From Paragorgia papillata (Eukaryota; Cnidaria; Anthozoa; Scleralcyonacea; Coralliidae), in NCBI GenBank assembly GCA_035771165.1, contig JAWNZC010000337.1:6539501-6603500 (forward strand): a DNA stretch of 64,000 bases, given 5' to 3'. The translations under genes and the position numbers were made by a program. The notes beneath the pieces were generated by a model that was not told the origin of the DNA, made no database searches, and saw nothing but the letters and a program-made list of their open reading frames with translations. Position 1 is the first letter of the stretch. Each line of letters opens with the position of its first letter. Below, piece after piece: positions 20,607-31,043 of this stretch.

Positions 20607-21417
20607 GTATAAGAGGGGGGGGGGGGGGGGTAAATAGGGGTATCGAAATCCGCTGATCCGCTAAAATTTGATAGAAAATCCGCCGATCCGTCAGTATTTC
20701 TACAAATATCCGATCCGAAAACTCTTGCGATAAATCACTACACTAATTTTTACTTTAACCTCTTTTATTCAGTTCATTTAGTCGCATTTTACAATAACAT
20801 GGTTTAGCAACAAGGTTGTCCAAGGTATCTTTAGCAAATACGTTCTCGTTCTCAGCACCTCTCGATTTTCTTGGTTCGGGGCACGGGCCAGAAATCAAGA
20901 GGCTTTGGACGGCCTAGAGAGGCATATTTTCTAACACCTGTTTGGCAAACCAGAAACAACGAAAGTTTTAAGTGTGGTTAAAAAACACAATAATAAATGA
21001 TGATTTCTATATAATGCACATGTCTCCAGAGCCCCAGAGGTCTAAGATAATCGCTAGGGACGAAAATGTACAAACTCCATGAAGGGATAGAATACATGAG
21101 CCATGTTATGTCGGTCAGCGGTCGGTCCAATCTGGTTCCCAGACTCTTTGACGATGGTTTTCTCTTCCATCTTCACCGTATGTTTTGAGGGCTTTTAGAT
21201 AGGCCCTCCAGAACATAAGTTACGTGAATACGATCCAGGATCCGAAGTAAACAACAAGCAAAATCCACAATCCGCACAAAAATATTGCATAAATCCGCCA
21301 TCCGATGTATTTGCAGGATCCGCCAATCCGTAAAAAATCTCCGCCCAAACCAAAATCCGAACCGTTTTTTTTGGGCCAAATCCGACGATCCGAAAACCTA
21401 TTTCCTCCCCCCTATAA
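20604..21417. repeat. Probable TIR element with GATCCG repeats, about 0.8 kb
   Basis: AAGAGGGGGG...AAATAG at the left faces CTATTTCCTCCCCCCTATAAG at the right (20604 and 21417). Both ends are rich in AATCCGCNGATCCG motifs. No coding sequence recognised. Confidence 0.55.
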
Positions 21418-21679
21418 GGGTTAATCGATATATCTTATATCACACGAGTGAATATTGATTAACCATCTTATCTCACGACTCTTCTGCAATAAAATCCTCT
21501 TTTTTATTTAATTTACCGATACTTATTAGTATACGATAAACGGTGTGATAAGTGGTTATCACAGTGTGATAAGGATTAAAGCACTCGTGTGAGTGTTTTA
21601 TCGAGATTTATATCCACGAGTTCACTAACAAGGAACGAGAAATTGAATACTTCTCGAGGCGAAGGCGTGTGCAATATTT

Positions 21680-22130
21680 AGGCCTACGCTAGACGTCGCG
21701 AAATAGACGAATTTAATTCGGACGAATTTAATTCGAATTAATGCGACGTAAATGCAACGTAAAGGATAAAGGACTGGGTGGCTAATCGTCCTTACTTGCA
21801 GCCAGCGGCTGAATTGCGAAGGACGCAGATCAACGTGGCCGTGTCGAGGCATATCAAAGGCGCTCCAAGCAGCCGCCAACGACACAGTTCAGACCACTGA
21901 TCACAGCTAAGATATTAGGTGTTGATTTTATGGAGGGAGGAAAACCGGAGAACCCGGCGAAAACCCCTCGAGTTACGTGTGGAGCCTGAAAACGATTCTT
22001 TGAAAACGTGGCGCGAACTGTCACCGACAGAAGACAGAACACTTAATTCGGCGCGACGATAATTCGTCCTGTAACTCGAACACGCATTATGACGAATGTC
22101 TGACTCAGACGGATTTTAGCGCAGGCCTTA
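21680..22130. repeat. TTAATTCGAC-array TIR element, copy 3, split by a SINE
   Basis: Begins AGGCCTACGCTAGACGTCG and ends TAGCGCAGGCCTTA. The internal GCCTGAAAACGATTC block matches copy 2, but about 210 bp of reverse-oriented SINE lies between the left arm and that block. Confidence 0.78.
21765..21975 (-). repeat. 5S-like SINE family body, inserted in a TIR element
   Basis: Minus strand reads CTCGAGGGGTTTTCGCCGGG, TTCTCCGGTTTTCCTCCCTC and AATCAACACC, matching the SINE at 1938-2250. Confidence 0.7.
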
Positions 22131-22269
22131 CTTTTGAGTCCCTTGTTAATGAACGAGTGGATGTAAATCCCGATAAAACACAACAATGAGTGCTTTAAAC
22201 ATTTTAATATTCAATTTGAGTACACTGGATATGAAATTTACGCTTGCGAAATGAGTAACAATCTGATCA

Positions 22270-22415
22270 TATAGATCGTTTTCATCTGACGTCACGGCGG
22301 CCATATTGGTGTACCATCTTTATCCTATGGGAATTTAGCTCTATTCTTATTCAAATATTTCGTATTGTTTCACCACCCCAATGACTACCGATCACATGAG
22401 GGAAAACGATCTATA
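22270..22415. repeat. MITE (TATAGATCGTTTTC ends), copy 1
   Basis: TATAGATCGTTTTC...GAAAACGATCTATA. Includes GACGTCACGGCGGCCATATT. Same family as 47188-47357, opposite orientation. Confidence 0.88.
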
Positions 22416-22585
22416 CAAGGTATCTTTGCTTAAATTTCCTCGCTTAAGAACGAGTCTCCTATAGAAATATCTAATACTACCTCAAGAAATTGTTATATTC
22501 CAAGCTGTTGAATCTTTTATACGGTGTAGCTTCACAATTTCAAAAATTTTCAACCGTGCATTATTATATCCATGTGTGATGTAAT

Positions 22586-22710
22586 ATATCAACAACGAGT
22601 TTGAGTGTTTCATCGGGGGGTTCAAACACGAGAAAACCGAGGCCGAGTGGTTTTATTGTTTTCGAGTGTTTGGATCCCCTGATGAAACACGATAAACGAG
22701 TTGTTGATAT
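22586..22710. repeat. Foldback element, 125 bp
   Basis: ATATCAACAACGAGTT... mirrored by AACGAGTTGTTGATAT. The inner arms use CTCG-rich motifs like the 530-bp family. Confidence 0.85.
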
Positions 22711-23361
22711 GGTATCTCAATCGAACAATTTCAATTGGAAAATGCAATTAAAATAAACCCTCGTGAGATTTTATTCAGGAGTGTGTGTAAAATTTCATTC
22801 ATACAGCAACTTGTTTATTTTGCATAGATAATTGAGATCTTAAGAATTAGATGAACACCGGTTTTCATCTAATATCTTGGGTGGTATACGATTTTAGCGT
22901 GTTTTACTGGAGTACCCAACTTCAATCAGGTGATTGAATAAACTATTGTAATTGGCTGATTATCTCATGAATTACTAATGATTTGAGATAAAAATTTACT
23001 GCACGATTAGTACCGCATGGCGAACGTTGCCATGACATAACAGGGTATCACGTGGTGCAAATTATCCAATCAAAACTCACAAAATACATCAGTGTTGGAA
23101 AATTGAATATTAAATGTTATCACCACGCTGTCACTCTTCCATTCAAAAAAGTGTAATAACCATTTATCACACTGTATGTGCATACTAATCAGTTGAATAA
23201 AGGATTCCCCCACCCTCCCACTTTTCCTTGGACATGATCGGTAAATTGATATAGGTCGTGCAGTTAAAACCAAAGCGGTCGGTAAATTTAGGATTGAAAA
23301 CCTTAAAATATATCAACCCGCCTGGGTTTCGTTGGTAAATCACGGGTTTCGTCGGTAATTC

Positions 23362-23363
<2 letters not shown>

Positions 23364-23392
<29 letters not shown>
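23364..23392 (+). repeat. Poly-C tract
   Basis: 29 consecutive C. Confidence 0.95.
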
Positions 23393-23705
23393 TTATCAAA
23401 ATGTCTTCGGTACGCCTCTGGGTTTGTCATGAGATAACCAATGTTATTGCTTACAACGCCCAATGGGGAGTGATGGTTTAGACCAATCTGCATGGTGGGC
23501 TCGTTATCTTAACTATACACTGTTATTAGAACAATCACAGTTAATTACTGTGGAACAATAGAATTGATGTTCGCGACCATATATATTTTTTTGGCCCGAA
23601 TCAGACTCATTTTAGCCCGAGCCGCAGGCGAGAGTTAAAATTAGCTCTGAAAAGGGACAAAAGTTAACTGTTACTATTATAATAATTTTAGTGGGCATTC
23701 AGACA

Positions 23706-23828
23706 ATGTGCACACGGTAACGTTTCCAAGCGTTTTCGTATTGTTTACTGTTCTCAAGGGAATCGAGAACAATCAACTCATTACTTGAAACAATACGAAA
23801 ACGCTTGGAAACGTAACCGTGTGCACAT
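23706..23828. repeat. MITE, 123 bp, 41-bp TIRs
   Basis: ATGTGCACACGGTAACGTTT at the left, with the right arm complementary except for one base over 41 bp. Loop of 41 bp. Confidence 0.92.
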
Positions 23829-23829
23829 A

Positions 23830-24920
23830 GCCTCAATTAGAAGAAACTCAAAGACAGTATACAGTAAACAGACAAAAACAGTATCTTGAACAATGCCCAC
23901 TTTCGCGTCGTCGCGTATTTCATTGCATTAAATTAGATTTACATAACTCATAACTTACATGTAAAACTTGGCAGAAAAACGCAACATTTGTCATCAAAGC
24001 AATCTTTGCTCCAAAATATTGAATCAGTGGGCTAAAATATATTTTAGGCCGCTGATGAATTATCCATGTTAGCCCGCAAAATACACCGCAATACCCGATA
24101 AAATTATTATTATATAGTTATAATACATCTAAACCATAAACTGGACCAATTAATTTATTACAATGTTTGAACGTGTGGCTTATCCCAATTGTTGTAAATA
24201 TAGTTAGTATTTTATTTTGTGTTTTGCACGTTATACAACAGCCCTTAATATATTGCGTTAAGGGGGTGTTCATATGATCCTGGTAAGCGGGCTGGCCCTC
24301 ACACTTATTACTCGGGCTATACTGTGGTAGGCCGAGTTTAGGTTTCGGCTCCGTTTCTGTTTCTTCCTTTTTATTTTTATTTTTTTTGGAGTGTCAAGAA
24401 TGTGCAATTATTGCGTAGTACTTCCCATCACACTTTGCGAACAACGAGGCATGTTTTTGAGTTCTTTCTTTTGGACAGCTTTACCTTTGATCGAGTTGGC
24501 TCGATTTGCTCTCCGAGGGTATTCGTAGATTTTGAGCGTGATTTATCAGTAGTTAATCAGTGATGTGGCTGACAACTGTCTTGATCGTGAATATGCTCAC
24601 AACGCTTACAAATGCACACGCCGATCGCGGTAGACCTTACCTACACCAAAATATGTCGAGCAATTTCGAAACGGGTTGGTCTGCGATCTCGATCATATTG
24701 AACTGAACATATACGAAAAATGTTGCTTAAATGTGTCATTACATTATACTGAAAAACACTCTACTACAAAATGCTGTACAAAACATATGAACACTGTTGC
24801 AAATACAATCGAACATGAAAGAAACACAATGAACACTACTGACAAAGACGAGATGCAAAGAACAGGTATAATTGTTGACATGCTGTGATGACATTATCTG
24901 AAGAGGCCCAAGAATTGAAA
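23830..24920. other. No gene recognised
   Basis: AT-rich sequence. A solo end of a TIR family (GTTCATATGATCC then GGTAAGCGGGCTGGCC) lies at 24268-24300. A TTATTACTCGGGCTATACTG stretch at 24308 recurs at about 32475. The short frame at 24676-24888 has no recognisable motif. Confidence 0.5.
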
Positions 24921-24946
24921 TATTTATTTATTTATTTATTTATTTA
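24921..24946. repeat. (TTTA)n microsatellite, possible antisense LINE tail
   Basis: Simple repeat at the edge of an AT-rich block. Its reverse complement (TAAA)n would fit the 3' end of a minus-strand non-LTR element, but no reverse transcriptase motif was read behind it. Confidence 0.6.
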
Positions 24947-25664
24947 TCTAATCATCTTTATACACGGTATAGCCTATCAATCATATAAAATACAATAAAA
25001 TAAAAGATTGTTTTTCATAAGGCCATGTGAACAATTACAAACATAGTATAAAATATATAAAATAGTTAAATATACCTAGAGTTTTGGTACTTTAACACGT
25101 GTAATATCTTGGGAGCCAATTGAAGTACAAAGATCTATAGCCATTTGAGATAATCTTTGTCGAGACGCAATGATCCGTTTTGCTGACGTTAAGTGATAAT
25201 TTATTAGCCAATAGCCAATGATGTAAACTATCCAATTCAGCATTTAATTTTAGTTCAATATCTTAATAGAAGAACCTGATGCCATATGTTTAGCGACGTG
25301 TTTTATACACTCTGGTCTTTGACCATGAATATTTGGAAATACACAAATCCCGAGATGATCAGTCATAATTTTTGATAGTTCGGTTTTGTTTGACCAAGTA
25401 ACACGCAATATCCTCTCGAATTCCTCAGGCTTGAAATGATCTGAGCAAAGTGTTGAAGTTTTCGAAGGTTCAAAGACACGTTTTGCCTTACGAAATCAAC
25501 CTAAATTTTTCTTCGCTTTTTAGCTTCAGGCCGGTCATCGTTGAAGTATGGAATGGTGTGAAGACTTATACCACCCTTAAGACTAGCTTTATTCGTACAA
25601 TTTGCAGCAACACAACTAAACACTATCTTTACACAAGCTTTCCAACGATACAGCAAACGCAATA

Positions 25665-26096
25665 CAGTAAACACCCACGTGTAAGAACCTAGATTTTTTC
25701 AAGTCTGGCAAAATAGGTTCTTATATTTTGGGGTAATTACTGACAATTTAGGCAAAATAGGTTCTTAATAGATTCTTAAAATTTCTTTAAGGGAAATGCT
25801 ATTGTTATATGACCAGATATATAAACCACTTTGTTATAGAGAGATTATATACTGTATGTATGTAATTTCTGTAATGATATTTTATGGAAGGGCCAAATAT
25901 ATAGCAAATATATTTATATTTTATAGTCCCACATTTTGGCTATACAGCACTGTTTCATTATTCAGAGTGACTCTTCATATAAGAACCTTGTGGCTTTGGT
26001 TGGCTAAACAGGTTCTTATATTTTGGGGTATTAAAATCCAAAATTTCTGCCTACAGGTTCTTAAATCACTAGGTTCTTACACGCGGGTGTTTACTG
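25665..26096. repeat. Tc1/mariner-like MITE, 432 bp, TA target
   Basis: CAGTAAACACCCACGTGTAA at the left and an imperfect inverted right end finishing GGGTGTTTACTG, with TA on both sides. CAGT ends and a TA duplication fit Tc1/mariner (inference). GGTTCTTA motifs recur inside. Confidence 0.85.
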
Positions 26097-26455
26097 TATA
26101 TGACCGTAGATATCGAAATTAGCATGAAGCCTTGAAGGCGCAAGACGAGTACCTTGCGTGACGTCACAAAATACACCCGTTCCAGACTCCTCGACACGAA
26201 TTATTTTCACGGAAGTATGCCAGCTTACGATTTCAAACTGCCATAAAAATCGGAGTTTTTAAAGAAATTACATTTTGTTTTCGCAGAAACACTAGAAATT
26301 ATATGCTACGATTTGATATAGCTAAAAAGGTTTTGGGGGTTAGAGGCACTTTAATAGGAGTTGATACCAATTTACCATGCATGAATTCAACGTTGTTCAT
26401 GTTCATCGATCAATAAAAATATGACACTGTCATTGACTTCTATTAGTGTACGAGC

Positions 26456-26998
26456 AGAGCCTTAGGCAGGATTAATAATCTACCCGTCCAAAAGTGCCCG
26501 CACTACTATGGGGGTCTGGGGGCAAGCCCCCACCCAGAAATTTTTTGAAATCAGGTCTTCTGAAAACGTGATTCTGAGCATTCTGGAAAACAAAAGTACT
26601 CTAAATTGGAGAGCAAACAGCAGCCAAATCTATCGTTTTCTTTGTCTATATTTAACGATTAGTCACCCATGCTATTTTGTACTGAAAACACGTGGATTTG
26701 TGTCAGCGGTTGTAGAATGCAATTACGCTAATACGTGATGTTGTCATGTTGATAGGGTTATGGTTGACGTCCGCCCTCTGCAGATTAAAATAATCGCCAA
26801 ATTTAGTCCTAAAATACTAAATATTTCACAAAAACATAGGAACTTGTATCAATGTATCTTGTGGTCAAGGTATGTGCAATGACTGTTGAATGTCATAAAG
26901 ACGAAATACTGGAGTTTTGTTTTAATAAATTTTTACCCGTCCACTTTAAAAAATGCCCGTCCAAAAGACGGGTGGACGGGCCTCTGGCTAAGCCCATG
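26456..26998. repeat. Probable TIR element with CCCGTCC motifs
   Basis: GCCTTAGGCAGGATT and CCCGTCCAAAAGTGCCCG at the left; CCCGTCCAAAAGACGGGT and GCCTCTGGCTAAGCCC at the right. The internal GGGGGTCTGGGGGCAAGCCC is a phrase I associate with dispersed invertebrate repeats. Confidence 0.55.
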
Positions 26999-27318
26999 TG
27001 TACGAGTAAAATGGAATTTGATAATGGGCTAGCTATTCGATTTCGACGCTCGTGAGGGATAACCGGGCACCCTAGGAAGCCAGGTGGTGAAGTGGTGGCT
27101 TTCTCGCGCGCGTGCCCCAGTTATCCCTCACGAGTGTCGAAAAACCTCCCACGGTACCCCCACCCTTGAAGTTTTCTGGAATTCCCAACTGTTCTTTGTC
27201 TTCTTCCTTTTTCTCCCCCGGTCAGTGAACTTTCTTTTAAGATTAAATTATTTTCGATTTGTAGTCTCGTACTCAGGCAGTTGTGTATTGAGAATAAGCC
27301 ATTTCCACGAAGTCGTTC

Positions 27319-27427
27319 GATGGTGTTGGGTGACTACAACTACCAGAATGCTTTATTAGTATCCTCTGTTAATCAACACTGGAAAACTGGCAAAGCATTC
27401 TGGTAGTTGTAGTCACCCAATGCCATC
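27319..27427. repeat. MITE, about 109 bp
   Basis: GTGACTACAACTACCAGAAT pairs with ATTCTGGTAGTTGTAGTCAC across a short loop. Confidence 0.9.
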
Positions 27428-27560
27428 TACGTCATCGCGCAAATGGTTTATTTTGTTTGTGTATCGGTTATTATCTTTGGCACATTCGTGCGCTCACACG
27501 CCTACTGCAATTTTGCAAATTAATCAGTAACCCGAGTGAACGTCTGAGAAGGCGTCTTGT

Positions 27561-27619
27561 TCGAATTAAATACGTCTGAATTAAATTCGTCTATTGTGCG
27601 ACGTTTAGCGTAGGCCTTA
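27561..27619. repeat. TTAATTCGAC-array element, terminal fragment
   Basis: TCGAATTAAATACGTCTGAA then GTGCGACGTTTAGCGTAGGC: only the right end of the family. Confidence 0.75.
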
Positions 27620-27650
27620 GTTGTTATTAATGGCGGCATATAGGGGCAAT

Positions 27651-28459
27651 TATGCGCGTTCCATCGGCTTCCCCGAAGGGGGGAGGGGGGACCCCGGGCT
27701 GTACCTAGAGAATTTAACGACTTTGTGGAGGCTTTGGATCAAACTTTTGCCCGTGGTGTAAGGCAAATATAGGAGCTTTTGAGCTTTTGCCCCAATACCA
27801 AGGGGAAATGAGGGGGGTTTTACAAGAGACGTTTATATGTACACAGAACAAGTTGGGTTTTTTTTGTCTGATTTTGCAAAACTTCGCTAATTTAACAGCA
27901 ATTTGCTCTAAACTTTCTTTTCAAACATCATGGATGCTCGGAAGTGATCGTGAAGGTTTCGTACAATTCCAGATTTCCCGTTTTTAGCGATAACGTTCCG
28001 GTATGTTCCTGATATGACCACGCGCTTCGAAGTGCCGGAAGTGGATTGAAAATGGCGGCTTTGAAATAAAATGTTGCGAAGGTATTAAAGTTATTATTAA
28101 ATGACTTGTATATATATTAATTAAACGGTATTTCACTCTTGCAACTATTTAATAAACAATAGCTATATTTAACTAGTCATTGTCAGTAGGTGTTTGCATA
28201 CGACTTGCTTCTGTGTTTATGAATATTAATTTTGCTCACTCATCCGTGGTTTGACTCATTTTGTGAAATGTGAATGTTGCCAGCTCAACCATGCACTCCA
28301 TTATTAATGAAACTAATGGCGAGAGAGGACGATGGGGGCTTCGTAAAATTTTGTTGCCCAAAGTGTGGGGGAATATTGTAACATTACAAAAGTAATTTAC
28401 CAAAGTCCCCACATTTGCCCAGGGTCCCTACCCTCGGGGAAGCCGATGACACGCGCATT
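27651..28459. repeat. Foldback element, about 0.8 kb
   Basis: TATGCGCGTTCCATCGGCTT and CCCCG at the left face CGGGGAAGCCGATGACACGC and GCATTA at the right. Inner CCCCAATACC/ TTTGCCC blocks are also partly complementary. No coding frame of note. Confidence 0.75.
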
Positions 28460-28649
28460 AGTACAACAGAAATTAACACAAACTTGGTGTTACCCAATTA
28501 TTCTGTTACTGCCTCCACAAAAGCAACACCATATCCCCCAGTTTGAAGAATAACCTAATTGCAACGGATCTTGAGTCCTGTCAATACGGTTGTTTTTCCA
28601 ATATCATTATAATAACAATAAAAAAATAATGTAGGATTTGGTATTTTGT

Positions 28650-29210
28650 TTTCATTTGTCGCATTCCATCGCCGATCATCGTCGATGCTCACATTTGCGA
28701 CGATCGGGGATTGTCTGGGATGATCGCCGATCATATAGACGAGCGCCGACGTTCACTGATCAAGACAGGAAAATAATTTTTTTTTGTCAACATGGTCGCC
28801 GCTTAAACAACAGATTATTACTCTATACGAAGCTTTCACTCGTCATAGCGCTGTTACTGAAAAAGAAAAGGCTCATGCGGCGTAAGAAATATAGAAAGAA
28901 GAGTTTCTGGGTGCGAAAAATATTCGAGATTTGGGAAGAACCAAAGAATCAGGGCAATTTCATGCATGTTTGAAGCGCTTGTCTTTTTTCTACAGACTGG
29001 GTCCTAATTTGTCTTATTTCATCGGATTTCGGTTTTCATTTGTTTTGCTTGTCTTAATTCATCGGCGACAGTCGGTGCATGATCATCGGGGAAAACATTT
29101 TTTTTTTGGTTCTTGCGATGATCGCCGATAGTCCCCGATTGCCAGTTTTCATAATCCTATTTCATCGCAATTCATCGCAAAGCTGTATGAATTACGATAT
29201 ATGAAAACCA
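28650..29210. repeat. Insertion rich in GATCGCCGAT motifs inside duplication unit 1
   Basis: GATGATCGCCGATCATATAG and GCGATGATCGCCGATAGTCC lie near opposite ends, with CGACGATCGGGGATTGTC and TAGTCCCCGATTG as another complementary pair. Absent from the matching place in unit 2. No confident gene within. Confidence 0.65.
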
Positions 29211-29484
29211 TGCTGGCTTAAATAATAGAGACCAATTAAATTTGAATATTTCTTTATGTCTTGTAATAGAAAAGAATCTTTGTTTTTTATAACGAGGCTA
29301 TATTAAGCTTGGATATTTTAAATACACGGGCGTTTCATTGATATTATGAATTGTACGGTATATACATGAGAAGTGCTGTCTGCATGCATGTGGAACGTTT
29401 CCGACTGGCTTCGTTTAATCGTTTAATGTAACAGACGAGCAGTGCATGGACGTTCGCCAAGTTGAAATGTTCAAAAAATGTTTC

Positions 29485-29570
29485 TGAAACCCAGGGATAG
29501 AACCTTCAAATATACATGGTCAGTCAGACGCTCTAATTATTGAGCTACTGAGGCTCGCACTGAGAGCTAA
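29485..29570 (-). repeat. tRNA-derived SINE-like fragment, minus strand
   Basis: Minus strand AGTAGCTCAATAATTAGAGC then GAAGGTTCTATCCCTGG resemble A and B boxes. Absent from duplication unit 2, so inserted after the duplication. Confidence 0.5.
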
Positions 29571-29586
29571 GGTTGCCAATTCACTG

Positions 29587-29759
29587 TACGTCCACACGTA
29601 TCCGGTTTATTTTGAAAACGCTTTATTTTTGTTACGGATTGACCTTCCGTCCACACGTAAACGAATTTCGTGTTCTCGTGTGGGCGCGGATTTTTTTTAA
29701 AACGGATTAAAAAAGTTGCGTTTTCAAAAAAATCCGGATACGTGTGGACGTAGCCTAGC
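29587..29759. repeat. MITE with GTCCACACGTATCCGG ends
   Basis: ACGTCCACACGTATCCGG at the left and CCGGATACGTGTGGACGT at the right, with AAAACGC/GCGTTTT inside. Absent from duplication unit 2. Confidence 0.88.
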
Positions 29760-30084
29760 ATTTGTATATGAGATGTAATTAACGTGATTTGATGAATGGA
29801 TTGTTTTAAGACGTCGTTACTAAAAGATTTAGGTGCTTGTTGACAATAACACTTGATATAAACAAACGATTTCAGGAAAAGGTGGTATTACAGAGAACAA
29901 CAATTAATGTATAATCTATATGTCAACATGTCCTTGACTCACGTCGTCGTTTCAACAACGATTAATCACGGAAAACTAGAGTTTTGTTTTTTCAGTATTA
30001 ATTGGACAGTATAGGATGCTATATGTGGTGTTAGTATAAATACACCGATATTCACCTCGCCTTCGGCGAATAATTGTTAAATAT

Positions 30085-30200
30085 TTTCAGCCCTGATGAC
30101 TGCCATGTGAGTATAGTCTAGACTTGTTGGTTTTTCGACTTCTCTCCTGTGTCTCAAAGGTTTTCCATCGGATTCTACGGTTTTCCTCCCTCCGAAAAAT
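30085..30200 (+). repeat. 5S-like SINE family body
   Basis: CATGTGAGTATAGTCTAGAC, TCTCTCCTGTGTCTCAAAGG and GGTTTTCCTCCCTCC align with the body of the copy at 1938-2250. The head is missing. Confidence 0.6.
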
Positions 30201-30776
30201 CAACACCATAGTTTCCCCCAGTTTGAAGAATAACCTTGTAAGGGATCTTGAGTCCTAGTGTTGGTTTTCCAGTATCCGTTAGGTGCAAATGTTGATATTA
30301 ATAATAAAAAAATAACATAGGATTTGGTATTTGTTAATGAGATTAGACCACTTTGAAAATAGAGACCAATTAAACTTGAATATTTCTGTATGTCTTGTGA
30401 TAGAAAAGAATATTTGTTTTCTATAACGAGGCTATTAAGCTAAATATGGGCGTTTCATTGATGTTATGAATTGTACGCGGTATATAAATGAGAATTGCAT
30501 GTGGAACGCTTCCGATTGGCTTTTAAACGCAACAGACGAGCTGAAATGTTCAAAAAATGTTTCTGAGGAACCTTCGCTCGGTCTGTACGAAAATTTCAGG
30601 CAAACTACTTTCGCGTACAGACATCGTGCTCGGTTAATAAGTCCTTAGTATGATCCTAAAGCGGTAGCGATTGTATATGAGATGTAATTAACGTGATATG
30701 ATGAATGGATTGTTTTAAGACGTCATTTACTAAAAAAATTAGATATCCTTGTTCCCAATAGTAACAAACGATTTTA
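30201..30776. repeat. Segmental duplication, unit 2
   Basis: Shorter partner of 28524-29874, lacking its insertions. Ends just before the tandem repeat upstream of the lipase gene. Confidence 0.85.
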
Positions 30777-30900
30777 CGATTAAGACAATATAGACTAATT
30801 TAGTATCAGGATTAAGACAATATAGACTAATTTGTATCAGGATTAAGACAATTTAGACTAATTTATTATCAGGATTAAGGGGGCCATTAAGACAATATAG
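30777..30900. repeat. About 32-bp tandem repeat upstream of the lipase
   Basis: AGGATTAAGACAATATAGAC followed by TAATTTAGTATC, three imperfect units and a partial fourth. It ends about 20 bp before a TATATA sequence at 30913. Confidence 0.9.
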
Positions 30901-30907
30901 AATTATT

Positions 30908-30920
30908 GCTTTACTATATA
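30908..30920 (+). promoter_or_regulatory. Candidate TATA box of the lipase gene
   Basis: ACTATATAGG about 130 bp upstream of the ATG at 31044. Position is plausible for a core promoter, but the start site is not known. Confidence 0.35.
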
Positions 30921-31043
30921 GGTTGACAGCTCTTTTCAGTTTTAGTTTCGACTTCTGGCCGGGAAGCACATCTGTATTTTCGCTAGCCGTCGTTCTGAAG
31001 TGGTTTCAGTTACACGCACAACTTGCATTCGATAAACCCAATC

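Larger units (their letters stand above)
28524..29874. repeat. Segmental duplication, unit 1 (with later insertions)
   Basis: Matches 30201-30776 in order: CCCCCAGTTTGAAGAATAAC, GGATTTGGTATTT, AGAGACCAATTAAA, TAACGAGGCTAT, GAAATGTTCAAAAAATGTTT and GATGTAATTAACGTGAT. Unit 1 is longer because of extra blocks at about 28650-29210 and 29490-29760. Confidence 0.85.

Noticed and set aside
25796..26122. 108-residue frame
   Set aside because: Lies almost wholly inside a Tc1/mariner-like MITE, has no recognisable motif and begins and ends at arbitrary points of the element.
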